From contig CACXMZ010000009.1 in NCBI GenBank assembly GCA_902768975.1, forward strand, positions 1 through 64,000: 64,000 nucleotides of DNA, given 5' to 3'. Each line of letters opens with the position of its first letter. Positions within the stretch are counted from its first letter, which is position 1. The DNA comes from an uncultured Coriobacteriaceae bacterium. Its GTDB lineage: Bacteria > Actinomycetota > Coriobacteriia > Coriobacteriales > Eggerthellaceae. The translations under genes and the position numbers were made by a program. The notes below the pieces were generated by a model. It saw only the letters and a program-made list of their open reading frames with translations, was not told where the DNA came from and searched no databases. Below are positions 25,016 through 34,328 of the stretch, one piece after another.

Positions 25016-26221
25016 ATGACTAATCCGTTATTTGAATACACAGCTGAAGAGGCGGCGTACTTGCGCGAGGGCTACGATACCGCCCAGTCCCAGCTTTCAC
25101 CTTATGCCACGCGCCATGAAGACGCCATCTTCGAATACGAAGACCGCGAAACCGACCCCGTGCGCCCTGCCTTCGTGCGCGACGTAGACCGCATTCTGAA
25201 CAATGCCTTCTACAACCGCTGCATGGACAAGACGCAGGTCTTTCCCTTCTACAAGAAAGACGACCTCACGCGCCGCTCCTTCCATTTGCAGCTGGTTTCG
25301 CAAACAGCGCGCAAGATTGCCACGGCCCTGCGCCTGAACGTCGCGCTCACCGAAGCCATCGCGCTGGGCCACGACATGGGCCATACACCTTTTGGCCATG
25401 GCGGGGAATACATCCTCAACGACCTGTACCTAGAACACGCTGGTCGTTGCTTTAACCACAATGTGCACAGCGTGCGCCTGCTCCGCACCGTGGCGGGCCG
25501 CAACCTTTCGCTGCAAACGCTAAACGGCATGCTTTGCCATTGCGGCGAAAAGGCTTTCTTGGAATACCACCCCGCACCTTGCGACTCCTTCGAACAGCTG
25601 GACGCCATGATGAACCGCTGCATGCTTGAGCCAGGCGCCAGCCAGGACTTGCGCCCCTCAACCCTCGAAGGCTGTGTCGTACGCATTTGCGACATCCTGG
25701 CCTATATGGGCAAGGACCGGCAGGACGCGCTTTCTGTGGGCGTGCTCGACGAAGAAAGCTATTACATTCGCGACAATATCCTGGGCGAAACCAATTGGGA
25801 ATTCATCCAGAACGCGAGCGCCAACATTATTAAGAACAGCATCGAGCGCAACTACCTCGGCATGGATCAGGAAGTCTTCGACGCCATCATTGCCATCAAG
25901 GATCAAAACAACGCCGAGATTTACCAAACCGACGCGGCGCACAAAACGCTCGACACCTATATCGCGCCCATGATGGCCCGTCTCTACGACCAGTTCCTGG
26001 CCGACCTTGAAGCAGGCGACGAAAGCAGCTACATCTTCCGCCATCACCTTAATGCATGGATGCTGAAGAATAATGCTGCTTACCGCGGGGAAGACCCCAA
26101 CGCCATCGTGGTGGACTACATCGCGTCTATGACCGACGAATACTTCATCGACTTGTTTAACAAGCTTTACCCTGAAGACGCAGTTTCGACTGACGTGCTT
26201 TACGTTCCTCACTTTAAATAA
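25016..26221 (+). CDS. dgt: Deoxyguanosinetriphosphate triphosphohydrolase (dGTPase-like, HD domain)
   Basis: Cleaves dGTP or other dNTPs to deoxynucleoside and tripolyphosphate. The HD-domain signature is clear: S-Q-T-A-R-K-I-A near residue 92, then G-H-D-M-G-H-T-P-F-G-H-G-G-E near 117-130, and the distant Asp in V-R-I-C-D-I-L-A-Y. 401 residues from ATG 25016. The frame is open further up to 24857, but that part overlaps repeat copy B and is not coding; an AGGA (25003-25006) lies ahead of the ATG. Confidence 0.9.
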   Translation: MTNPLFEYTAEEAAYLREGYDTAQSQLSPYATRHEDAIFEYEDRETDPVRPAFVRDVDRILNNAFYNRCMDKTQVFPFYKKDDLTRRSFHLQLVSQTARKIATALRLNVALTEAIALGHDMGHTPFGHGGEYILNDLYLEHAGRCFNHNVHSVRLLRTVAGRNLSLQTLNGMLCHCGEKAFLEYHPAPCDSFEQLDAMMNRCMLEPGASQDLRPSTLEGCVVRICDILAYMGKDRQDALSVGVLDEESYYIRDNILGETNWEFIQNASANIIKNSIERNYLGMDQEVFDAIIAIKDQNNAEIYQTDAAHKTLDTYIAPMMARLYDQFLADLEAGDESSYIFRHHLNAWMLKNNAAYRGEDPNAIVVDYIASMTDEYFIDLFNKLYPEDAVSTDVLYVPHFK

Positions 26222-26248
26222 GCGGCCGCAGTTGCCTGCGCCTGGGGA

Positions 26249-26291
26249 AAGAAAAGTCCGCAACCAGTTCCTCCCCAGGCCAGTTGCGGAC
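26249..26291 (-). terminator. Intrinsic terminator on the minus strand between dgt and purL
   Basis: On the minus strand GTCCGCAAC pairs with GTTGCGGAC and is followed by TTTTCTTT. The same bases form a weaker hairpin for dgt on the plus strand. An alternative stem, CCTGGGGA with TCCTCCCCAGG, overlaps it. Confidence 0.65.
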
Positions 26292-26369
26292 TCATTTGTC
26301 GTCTTAAAGACGACACCCTCCTAAACAGCTTCCAGTTTTACCTTTCAGCTGTGAAGTGGCTTCTCACAA
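26249..26369 (-). ncRNA. Candidate small RNA from its own promoter
   Basis: A promoter-like pair lies just upstream and a terminator ends the region about 120 nt later. The span holds an ACAGCT / AGCTGT stem and a GTCGTC / GACGAC stem. It lies in the gap downstream of both purL and dgt. The plain alternative is the purL 3' untranslated region. Confidence 0.35.
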
Positions 26370-26375
26370 GAGGTA

Positions 26376-26403
26376 ATTATAGTCCTCTTCGGAAAAAAGT
26401 GAA
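26376..26403 (-). promoter_or_regulatory. Predicted minus-strand promoter downstream of purL
   Basis: -35 TTCACT (26398-26403) and a perfect -10 TATAAT (26376-26381) with a 16-bp spacer, read on the minus strand. Confidence 0.45.
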
Positions 26404-26451
26404 GTATTATTGACCTGGGATAATGCGCTTTGATTCCAGGTTCGTAGGCTT

Positions 26452-29400
26452 TTAGGCAAAGTATGCGACGCCTCCTTCGATGAGTGGTTGGAAGACGTAG
26501 TCGGGAATGTTTTTGTACAGACCGGCGCCTGCACGTTCGGTGTGGCCCATTTTGCCCAGGATGCGCCCGTCGGGGCTCGTAATGCCTTCAATGGCCCAGA
26601 TGCTTCCGTTGGGGTTGGCGTCCAGGTCCATGGACGGGTTGCCCGCGGCGTCCACATACTGGGTGGCAATTTGGCCCGCCTGCGCCATTTGCAGCAGCAG
26701 CTTTTCGCTTGCCACAAAACGCCCTTCGCCATGGCTGATGGGCACGCTGTGAATGTCGCCCACTTCGCACTTAGAAAGCCAGGGCGAAAGGGTGGAGCCC
26801 ACGCGCGTGCGCACCATCTTGGACTGGTGGCGGCCAATGGTGTTGAAGGTAAGTGTGGGGCAGGTGGCGTCGGTTTCAATGATGTCGCCGAAGGGCACCA
26901 AGCCCAGCTTGACGAGGGCCTGGAAGCCATTGCAGATACCCAAGATAAGGCCGTCGTTGGCAAGCAGTTCGCGCACGGCTTCGGTAACTTCGGGGGCGCG
27001 GAAGAAACTCGTGATGAACTTCGCGCTGCCATCGGGTTCGTCGCCGCCGGAAAAGCCGCCGGGGATCATAAGGATCTGCGACTGACGAATGCGGTTTGCA
27101 AGTTCGTGGGTGCTTTCCGCAACGGCCGCAGGTGAAAGGTTATTCACAATGAAGGTTTCTGCGCTTGCGCCTGCGCGTTCAAATGCCGCTGCACTGTCGT
27201 ACTCGCAGTTGTTCCCCGGGAAGACAGGTATTACCACTCGAGGTTTGGTAATGCTTGGCGTATGGTGAAGCTTGTGGGTGGGTTCGTAGGCGGGAACAGG
27301 GTCAACGGTTTCGCCCGTGGCGCGGTAGTTGAATACGCCTTCGAGGGGCTGCTCCCATGCTTCCTGGAGTTCCGCCAGGCTAATGCTTTCGCCTGCAACC
27401 TGCCAGTAGTAGTCGCTTGTGGTTTGGCCCAGTGGCGCCATGTTGACCATGGCGAATTCAGCAGGAATGGTGGCGTTGGCGTCGAGTTCCAAAACAAATG
27501 CGCCATAGCTTTGCATGAAGAGCATGTCGCCATTGGCAACGGCAGGAAGGCTTAAGCCCAGCTGGTTGCCAACGCACATCTTAAAGAGGGTGTCGGCCAG
27601 GCCGCCGTAGCCGCAGGTGGCCGCAGCCAGCACCTTGCCAGAAGCAATGGCATTTTGCACGGCGTCGAACACCTGCACCAAGGAAGCCGCATTGGGCCGC
27701 AGGCTGCCAGCATCGTAGCGCGGAGCCACCAGAACAACCTGGCTGCCCGCCTGCTTGAATTCAGGAGAGACAATATCTTTCGTATGCCCCGTGCCCACGG
27801 CAAAGCTCACGAGCGTCGGTGGTACGTCGAGGTCTTCAAAGCTGCCGCTCATGGAGTCCTTGCCACCAATGGCGCCCACGCCCAGGTCCACCTGGGCCAT
27901 AAGTGCGCCCAGAACAGCCGCGGTTGGCTTGCCCCAACGCTCGGGCACGTCGCGCAGTTTTTCGAAGTATTCCTGCAGCGTCAGGTACATGGTTTCGCGC
28001 TTAAAGCCGGTAGCAATAAGCTTGGCCACGCTTTCGACAACGGAAAGGTAGGCGCCCGTGAAGGGGTCGGCCGACATGATATAGGGGTTGTAGCCCCAGG
28101 CCATGCCTGAAACGCTCGTGGTTTCCCCCTGGACGGGGAACTTGGCAACCATGGCTTGAGCAGGGGTGAGCTGCGTGCTGCCTCCAAAGGGCATGAGCAC
28201 CGTTGCCGCGCCAATGGTGGAGTCGAAGCGTTCCACCAAGCCCTTGCGGCTGCAGTTATTCAGGTCGGTCACGCAATTGCGCAGGCGTTCGGTAAAGCTT
28301 TCGCCCTTGGGCATGGCAGCTTGGGCGTTGCCGGCAAGCACATGCACGTCTTGGGCCTTGGGGGCACCATTGCTGGCCAGGAATTCGCGGCTGACATCCA
28401 CGATGGTTTGGTTGCGCCAGACCATGCGTACGCGCGGCTCCTGCGTCACGATGGCCACGGGCGTTGCTTCAAGGTTTTCTTCGCGTGCGTAGCCCAGGAA
28501 TTCTTCCACGTCTTCGGGGGCAAGGGCTACTGCCATACGTTCCTGCGACTCGGAAATGGCAAGTTCGGTACCGTCGAGGCCGTCGTACTTCTTGGGAACT
28601 TTGTCCAGTTCGATGTAGAGGCCGTCGGCCAGTTCGCCAATGGCTACGCTCACGCCGCCCGCACCAAAGTCGTTGCAACGCTTGATAAGACGGCAGACAT
28701 CGCCGCGGCGGAACAGGCGCTGAATCTTGCGTTCAACGGGTGGGTTACCCTTCTGGACTTCCGCACCGCAGGTTTCCAAGCTTTCGACCTTGTGGGCCTT
28801 GGAAGAACCAGTAGCGCCGCCGATGCCGTCGCGGCCCGTGCGCCCACCCAGGAGCACCACGATGTCGCCCGGCGCCGGTTCTTCGCGGCGCACATGGGAC
28901 TGTGGGGTCGCACCAAGCACGGCACCAATTTCCATGCGTTTGGCCGCATAGCCCGGGTGGTAGAGTTCGTCCACCACGCCTGTGGCCAAGCCAATCTGGT
29001 TGCCATAGCTGGAATAACCCGCAGCTGCCGTAGTAACCAGCTTGCGCTGGGGCAGCTTGCCGGGAATGGTTTCGCTCACGGGCACCGTCGGGTCGGCTGC
29101 ACCGGTGACGCGCATAGCCTGGTACACATAGCTGCGGCCAGAAAGTGGGTCGCGGATGGCGCCGCCCACGCAGGTGGCTGCACCACCGAAGGGTTCGATT
29201 TCGGTGGGGTGGTTATGCGTTTCGTTCTTAAACAGGAAGAGCCAGTCTTCGTTGGTGCCGTTCACGTCAACCTTCACCTTAACGGTGCAGGCATTGATTT
29301 CGTCCGACTCATCGAGGCCAGTCAGGATGCCGCGCGCCTTCAAATACTTAGCGCCAATGGTGCCCATGTCCATGAGGCAAACCGGCTTTTCTTCGCGCCC

Positions 29401-30174
29401 GAGTTCGCGGCGAATGGCCAGGTAGCGGTCGAAGGCTTCGCGCACCACTTCGTCGTCAATCTGTACGCTCGTCAGTTCGGTGCCAAAGGTGGTATGGCGG
29501 CAATGGTCCGACCAATAGGTGTCTACCATCTTAACTTCGGTAATCGTAGGCGGGCGTTCTTCGCCGCGGAAATATTCCTGGAACATCTTGATATCGGCCA
29601 GGTCCATGGCCAAGCCGCGTTCTTCAATAAAGGCAGCAAGTTCAGCTTCGTTAAGCGCGTCAAAACCTTCGAGCACTTCCACGTCGGCGGGCTCTTCATA
29701 GTCCATGGCCAGGGTTTCGGGCTTGTCCATAAGGGCAGCGCGCGCTTCAACCGGGTTGATGACATAGTTCATGATGGCGGGCAGGTCGGCCTTGCGCAGC
29801 ACGCCATAGAGCACATAGACCTTGGCGCTGCGCACGGTGGGGCGCTCGCCTTGGGAAATAAGCTGGATGCATTCGCTGGCGCTGTCGGCGCGCTGGTCGA
29901 ATTGACCAGGTAGGTATTCAACGGGGAAGGCCGCCGCGCAGCCTTCAATTTCACGCTCGATTTCGCGGTAAGTAATATCAACCTGGGGTTCGCTAAAGAC
30001 GGTAGGAATGCATTGTTCAAACAGTTCTTCCGAAATGCCTTCCACGTCGTAGCGGTTGATAAGGCGAAGCTTTTCCAAGCGTTCTATGCCAAGGATGTCG
30101 CGCAATTCTGCAAGTAACTGCTGCGCTTCAACGTCGAACCCGGCTTTTTTCTCTACAAAAATGCGCGAAACCAT
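26452..30174 (-). CDS. purL: Phosphoribosylformylglycinamidine synthase, single-chain PurL
   Basis: Fourth step of purine synthesis: turns FGAR into FGAM using ATP and glutamine. 1240 residues carry all parts that PurS, PurL and PurQ share out in most Gram-positives: an N-terminal PurS-like domain, a linker with T-Y-W-S-D-H-C-R-H-T-T-F, the ATP and FGAR site (N-E-T-H-N-H-P-T-E-I-E-P-F), and a C-terminal glutaminase with V-F-P-G-N-N-C, catalytic Cys in G-I-C-N-G-F-Q and the H-G-E-G-R-F motif. This size and order fit the clostridial-type single-chain enzyme (TIGR01857). It stands alone, not in a pur operon. Confidence 0.96.
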   Translation of the reverse strand: MVSRIFVEKKAGFDVEAQQLLAELRDILGIERLEKLRLINRYDVEGISEELFEQCIPTVFSEPQVDITYREIEREIEGCAAAFPVEYLPGQFDQRADSASECIQLISQGERPTVRSAKVYVLYGVLRKADLPAIMNYVINPVEARAALMDKPETLAMDYEEPADVEVLEGFDALNEAELAAFIEERGLAMDLADIKMFQEYFRGEERPPTITEVKMVDTYWSDHCRHTTFGTELTSVQIDDEVVREAFDRYLAIRRELGREEKPVCLMDMGTIGAKYLKARGILTGLDESDEINACTVKVKVDVNGTNEDWLFLFKNETHNHPTEIEPFGGAATCVGGAIRDPLSGRSYVYQAMRVTGAADPTVPVSETIPGKLPQRKLVTTAAAGYSSYGNQIGLATGVVDELYHPGYAAKRMEIGAVLGATPQSHVRREEPAPGDIVVLLGGRTGRDGIGGATGSSKAHKVESLETCGAEVQKGNPPVERKIQRLFRRGDVCRLIKRCNDFGAGGVSVAIGELADGLYIELDKVPKKYDGLDGTELAISESQERMAVALAPEDVEEFLGYAREENLEATPVAIVTQEPRVRMVWRNQTIVDVSREFLASNGAPKAQDVHVLAGNAQAAMPKGESFTERLRNCVTDLNNCSRKGLVERFDSTIGAATVLMPFGGSTQLTPAQAMVAKFPVQGETTSVSGMAWGYNPYIMSADPFTGAYLSVVESVAKLIATGFKRETMYLTLQEYFEKLRDVPERWGKPTAAVLGALMAQVDLGVGAIGGKDSMSGSFEDLDVPPTLVSFAVGTGHTKDIVSPEFKQAGSQVVLVAPRYDAGSLRPNAASLVQVFDAVQNAIASGKVLAAATCGYGGLADTLFKMCVGNQLGLSLPAVANGDMLFMQSYGAFVLELDANATIPAEFAMVNMAPLGQTTSDYYWQVAGESISLAELQEAWEQPLEGVFNYRATGETVDPVPAYEPTHKLHHTPSITKPRVVIPVFPGNNCEYDSAAAFERAGASAETFIVNNLSPAAVAESTHELANRIRQSQILMIPGGFSGGDEPDGSAKFITSFFRAPEVTEAVRELLANDGLILGICNGFQALVKLGLVPFGDIIETDATCPTLTFNTIGRHQSKMVRTRVGSTLSPWLSKCEVGDIHSVPISHGEGRFVASEKLLLQMAQAGQIATQYVDAAGNPSMDLDANPNGSIWAIEGITSPDGRILGKMGHTERAGAGLYKNIPDYVFQPLIEGGVAYFA

Positions 30175-30277
30175 GCGTGCCCCTTCGTGTGCGACTGCCT
30201 GTGTTGTTGTGGTTCAATTGAGCTGCGATTTGTTATGTCCATTATGGCACAACTGGGCACGCTCCAAGGCCTTTATA

Positions 30278-30736
30278 CTACGCGCGGTGCCTAAAGCGTT
30301 TTATTTTTTCTGAAAGGGCTGTCAGTTCTTCGGGGCTTAGTTCGGGCAAATGCTCGAGTTGGTCAATAAAATGAGCAATACTGGTGTCGCGTTGGAAGCG
30401 CATGCGTTCGTTGCAGTAGCTCACCATAACGCCCGTAATGAGAGCCAAAAATAGAATCGAGTATCCCGAAAGCAGCATGGCCATGGCACGGCCGATGTCG
30501 GTCGTGCAGGTGTAGTCGCCCAAGCCGATGGTGCTTATTACCTGGAACATAAGCCAGGCAGCGTTTTCGAAGCCGTGGATATGCGGTTCGACTTCGGCCA
30601 CCACGAGTGAAGAGACGATAAACAAAACGATGAAGGCTATGACCCACGGGCCAAGTCCGGCAGCGCGAATAACAGGGAGAATCGCACGCGGGTGCATGGT
30701 GCTGCTCGTGGTGTGTTCTTCGACATAGTTAGTCAT
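30278..30736 (-). CDS. Two-helix potassium channel
   Basis: 152 residues. One membrane helix (about 28-50), a pore loop with the selectivity filter S-T-I-G-L-G-D-Y near 71-78 and a second helix (about 88-112) make a minimal K+ channel (Ion_trans_2). The C-terminal cytosolic tail of about 40 residues is charged and too short for an RCK domain. The ATG overlaps the end of the upstream ClC gene by 8 bp, so a K+ channel and an anion channel are made from one mRNA, which suggests joint charge or volume balance. Confidence 0.88.
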   Translation of the reverse strand: MTNYVEEHTTSSTMHPRAILPVIRAAGLGPWVIAFIVLFIVSSLVVAEVEPHIHGFENAAWLMFQVISTIGLGDYTCTTDIGRAMAMLLSGYSILFLALITGVMVSYCNERMRFQRDTSIAHFIDQLEHLPELSPEELTALSEKIKRFRHRA

Positions 30737-32090
30737 GGCTGAGTCCTTCTTTCGCTTGCAATATATATGGTAAGGGGAGTGCCCCCACGATTAAAGCAGC
30801 CAGGGCGCTCCAAAGAAGCCCGGTGAGGGGGAAGCAGAGCGCCAAAATAGCCACGCTGAGCAGGGGCTTTCGTGTGGCGCCCGCCAAAAAGCCCGACGTG
30901 GTTATGGTAACGAGGAGCATAGGGTCCACGCCGGTGATGGTGGCCAGCCCATAGCCGCAGGCAACGCCCGCGAAAATACAGGGGAAGAAAACGCCGCCAA
31001 TCCATCCAAGGCGTATGCAGAGGGGCGTGGCAGCAGCCTTGAGCAAACCCGTTGCAAGCAAGGCCACAGCGGTCCAGCTTTGCCAGGTGCCCATAAGTTC
31101 ATGCGCCTGTGATTCGCCCGGAAAGAGGACAAGGGGGAAGGCCATGGCAACGAGCCCAATAATAAAGCCCGCCACGACTGGTTTGGCAATGGTACCAAAG
31201 GGTAGGGTGTCCAAGATGCTTGCCCCTGTGCGGCTCCCAAAGTCGCTGGCATGGAATATAAGAGTGAGTAGGTAGGCCAAGGCCAGGCAGGGAACAATCC
31301 AGAGGAATTCAGTACCCGTTGCAGCAATGGCACCAAAGCGGGGCAGGCCCGAAGCATTGCCCAGCAAAGTCGAAAACAGGTGAATGCCCCCAAAGGCGCC
31401 TACGGCAGCAGCCAGGTAGAGCACTAGTTTTACGCTGCGGCGCATATTGTAGTCGTCAACGTCGTGTGAACTTTCGGCAGCAGCCACAAGGCCTGCGAGG
31501 GGCGCACCAAAAATGGCCGACAGGCTTGCCGCGATGGTTGCATCTGCCACTTCGGCTTGGGCGAGCCCCATGGCCTTAAGCCGGTCGCGAATCCAGCAGC
31601 AGCCTGCGGTAATCAGGCCCGTCAAGCCTGCTTCAAAACCAACGGAGCCGCCAAAGCTAAGTGGCAGCAAAAAGCTGACCACGGCCTTGCCGGGGCTTTC
31701 CAGGTGGAAGCTGCCCGTGGTTTTGAATTTGTACAGGACTTCTTCGAGTTCATGAACCTTGTCGTGTGAAAGGTGGGTCCATATGCCAATGACCAGGCCA
31801 CCCAGGGTGCAGACCACCACAGAAAACCAGGGGAAACGTGGCGTGGTGCCCGTGCCATTCCAAATTAATTCAGTAAGCCAAATGGACAGGTTCATCACGG
31901 CAAATACCGCAAGCCCAATAACAAAACCGAGCGCAAGTGCCAGTGCCACCATCGCAATCCCCGCACCTGCCGTTTGACTTGGCGTGCTACCCAAGTCCCA
32001 GCTTTCGCGAATATAGGGGCGTGCGTCGCGTGGCTTGCGCGGCTTGCGCAGGACACGCTTCGTCTGGTCGTTGTGTAGCCGTGTAGTCAA
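30729..32090 (-). CDS. ClC-family chloride channel or H+/Cl- antiporter
   Basis: About 450 residues with 10 or more membrane helices. Motifs seen: G-G-S-V-G-F-E-A-G-L-T-G, a variant of G-K/R-E-G-P with the gating Glu in place, and W-I-G-G-V-F-F-P-C-I-F-A-G near the C-terminus. The G-S-G-I-P motif is not recognisable, so this is a divergent member. No C-terminal CBS domains. The start is unclear: TTG at 32090 and TTG at 32141 are both in frame, neither with a good ribosome-binding site, and the second would overlap the NSS gene. Confidence 0.82.
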   Translation of the reverse strand: MTTRLHNDQTKRVLRKPRKPRDARPYIRESWDLGSTPSQTAGAGIAMVALALALGFVIGLAVFAVMNLSIWLTELIWNGTGTTPRFPWFSVVVCTLGGLVIGIWTHLSHDKVHELEEVLYKFKTTGSFHLESPGKAVVSFLLPLSFGGSVGFEAGLTGLITAGCCWIRDRLKAMGLAQAEVADATIAASLSAIFGAPLAGLVAAAESSHDVDDYNMRRSVKLVLYLAAAVGAFGGIHLFSTLLGNASGLPRFGAIAATGTEFLWIVPCLALAYLLTLIFHASDFGSRTGASILDTLPFGTIAKPVVAGFIIGLVAMAFPLVLFPGESQAHELMGTWQSWTAVALLATGLLKAAATPLCIRLGWIGGVFFPCIFAGVACGYGLATITGVDPMLLVTITTSGFLAGATRKPLLSVAILALCFPLTGLLWSALAALIVGALPLPYILQAKEGLSHD

Positions 32091-32094
32091 AGGA

Positions 32095-33492
32095 CTACTT
32101 AATGCCAAATACCGGCAGCCAACCCATAATAAGCACCACAATAATGAGCGCAGGAATAACGTAGCTTACATAGGCACGCGCCCACTGGGGGTACTTCGGA
32201 CCCTTGCCCTTGTCGGCTTCAGCCGTGAAGTTTTCCCAGCCCCAACCCTTCTTGCTCGTGCAGAACAGGAGGATGATCAGCGATCCAATAGGCAGCATAT
32301 TGTTCGACACAATGAAGTCTTCAATAGCCTGGATGTCGCCAATATTGGGAATGGTGAAGCCACTCCATACGTTGAAGCCCAGCGCGCAGGGCAGGGAAAG
32401 CAGGATAAGCAGGATGCCATTGATAACGGTGGCCTTGCCGCGGCTCATGCCCCACTGGTCCATGGAAAATGCGATGATGTTTTCGAACACGGCGATAACG
32501 GTGGACAGGGCCGCGAAGCTCAGGAACACGAAGAACAGCGTGCACCACAGCTGGCCAAGCGGCATCTGGTCGAACACGTTAGGCAGGGTTACGAACACAA
32601 GGCCCGGGCCTGCACCTGGCTCTACGCCAAAGGCGAAGCAGGCGGGGAAGATAATGAGGCCAGCCATGAGGGCCACACCCGTGTCCAGGGCGCCAATACG
32701 GAGCGACTCGCCCATGAGCGTGTGGTTGCGGTCAATGTAGCTGCCGAAAATAAGCATCGAACCAATACCAAGGGACAGTGTGAAGAAGGACTGACCCATG
32801 GCCGCGTAAGCCACTTGCCCAAAGTGGGCAATGCCGCTGCCGAAGAGGTTGCCGAAGTCGGGCATGAGGTAGAACCTGATGCCCTCGGCCGCGCCCGGTA
32901 GCGTGACAGAACGAATAACGAGCAGCACCATAACCAGCAGCAGGGCCAGCATCATGTATTTCGTTACACGTTCCACGCCCTTGCGCAGGCCAACGGCGCA
33001 TACCGCCAGGCCAACAACCGAAACAACAACCATCCATAAGATGAGTTCGCCTGGGTTGGCGAGCATGGCGTCAAAGACACCGCCCACGGCTTCTGGCGTT
33101 TGGTTGTTAAACACGCCCACGGCACTCTTCTGTACGTAGGCAAGCATCCAGCCGGCGACCGTGGTATAGAACATCATGAGCAGGAAGTTGCCTGCCAGGG
33201 CCATCCACTTCACCCAATGCCATTTGCTGCCCGCAGGTTCCAGCACGTCGTAGGCACGGGCAGGACCACGCTGGGCCCCACGGCCAACGGCGAATTCCAT
33301 AACCAGGATGGGCAGGCTGAACATTACCAGGAAGATAATGTAGAGCAGCACGAATGCGCCGCCACCATATTCGCCCGTGATGTAAGGGAAACGCCAAACG
33401 TTGCCCAAGCCAATGGCGCAACCTGCGCTGATGAGCAAAAAGCCCAGGCGGCTTCCGAAACGTTCGCGTTCATGAGTGTTGTTGGTAGTCAT
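32095..33492 (-). CDS. Sodium-dependent transporter, NSS (SNF) family
   Basis: 465 residues with 11 or 12 membrane helices. The N-terminus has the NSS signature F-G-S-R-L-G-F-L-L-I-S-A-G-C-A-I-G-L-G-N then V-W-R-F-P-Y, the Na+ and substrate-site segment (TM1). Bacterial members take up amino acids such as tryptophan, tyrosine or leucine. The aryl-amino-acid route (iorAB-paaK) in this window makes an aromatic substrate attractive but unproven. First gene of the minus-strand trio. Confidence 0.92.
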   Translation of the reverse strand: MTTNNTHERERFGSRLGFLLISAGCAIGLGNVWRFPYITGEYGGGAFVLLYIIFLVMFSLPILVMEFAVGRGAQRGPARAYDVLEPAGSKWHWVKWMALAGNFLLMMFYTTVAGWMLAYVQKSAVGVFNNQTPEAVGGVFDAMLANPGELILWMVVVSVVGLAVCAVGLRKGVERVTKYMMLALLLVMVLLVIRSVTLPGAAEGIRFYLMPDFGNLFGSGIAHFGQVAYAAMGQSFFTLSLGIGSMLIFGSYIDRNHTLMGESLRIGALDTGVALMAGLIIFPACFAFGVEPGAGPGLVFVTLPNVFDQMPLGQLWCTLFFVFLSFAALSTVIAVFENIIAFSMDQWGMSRGKATVINGILLILLSLPCALGFNVWSGFTIPNIGDIQAIEDFIVSNNMLPIGSLIILLFCTSKKGWGWENFTAEADKGKGPKYPQWARAYVSYVIPALIIVVLIMGWLPVFGIK

Positions 33493-33583
33493 AGTGCTCC
33501 TTCGTCTGAAAACACAGGCACATATTCTACCCGAGTTTGCTCAATAGTTCGCCTATACTTGCAACAAAGAGAAAGGAATGTCT

Positions 33584-34192
33584 ATGTCACATCGTACTAT
33601 CGACCAGGTTCCCGCAGAAGCACCCGAAATGGAACAGATACTTGAAGCAGTATTGTTGCAAGCACTTGAAATTGCGCGCGAAAAGTTGGACGCAGGCGAA
33701 TTGCTCGTGCCTTTTACGGCGCTTGCCGTGGGCGAAACCCTGTTTCTAGAAACTCATCCTTCTGAAGACCCTGAAGACTGTTTCAAGATGGCCCAGCATA
33801 CGGTGCAGCATGCAAGCGGTGCCCTGGCCTATGCCTTCTGCTATGACGGCTACGTGGAAACCGACGAAGGCGAACTCGACGCCATCATCGCTGAAGGCGG
33901 CGTTCCTGGCGGCGGGTCGGGCCATGCAGTTGGTTACCTGTATACCGTGGAAGGCGAAGGGGAAGACCTGAAGTTTAAGGTTGAAGAAAACCCACTCTAT
34001 ATTGGTCAAGCGCCCAACTTCATGGAATTCACGGGCCTGTTCGCAGCCGAAGACGAAGAATTCGAAGACGGTAGTGGCGAAGATGATGTGCCTGGCGAAG
34101 AAGGCGAAGTCGAACGCGAAGACGAAGATGGAGAAGAAAGCCACGTCGACCACGAGGCCGACGAAGAAGCCGAAGACGAAGACGACGACTAA
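33584..34192 (+). CDS. Hypothetical protein with very acidic C-terminal tail
   Basis: No family recognised. The N-terminal 145 residues look globular (Q-I-L-E-A-V-L-L-Q-A-L-E-I-A-R-E-K, then P-F-T-A-L-A-V-G-E-T-L-F-L-E). The last 50 or so are almost all Glu and Asp with a few His. I start at ATG 33584 rather than 33578, because AAAGGA directly abuts the first ATG but is 6 bp from the second. A strong terminator follows at 34279. Two imperfect 39-nt direct repeats straddle the stop codon (34187-34260), so the tail may vary in length. Confidence 0.7.
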   Translation: MSHRTIDQVPAEAPEMEQILEAVLLQALEIAREKLDAGELLVPFTALAVGETLFLETHPSEDPEDCFKMAQHTVQHASGALAYAFCYDGYVETDEGELDAIIAEGGVPGGGSGHAVGYLYTVEGEGEDLKFKVEENPLYIGQAPNFMEFTGLFAAEDEEFEDGSGEDDVPGEEGEVEREDEDGEESHVDHEADEEAEDEDDD

Positions 34193-34278
34193 AGAGGCGA
34201 GCGCGTAGAAGGCAACGAAGACCACGTCTAAAGAGGCGAAGCGCGTACAACAGCGTCGAAATAATGGAGAAATAGCGA

Positions 34279-34310
34279 AAGGGCCCTCTTCCGGAAGAGA
34301 GCCCTTTTTT
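34279..34310 (+). terminator. Intrinsic terminator after the acidic protein gene
   Basis: AAGGGCCCTCTT / AAGAGAGCCC around CCGG, followed by six T. A second short hairpin CCCCT GAAC AGGGG follows. Confidence 0.85.
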
Positions 34311-34328
34311 AGGCCCCTGAACAGGGGT

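Noticed and set aside
26260-26330. Small peptide gene on the minus strand starting GTG after AGGAGG near 26310
   Set aside because: It would run through the terminator hairpin and into the dgt 3' end; no support beyond one ribosome-binding-like site.
28156-29913. A 585-codon plus-strand frame opposite purL
   Set aside because: Shadow of the long, stop-poor purL gene; no start site or motif.
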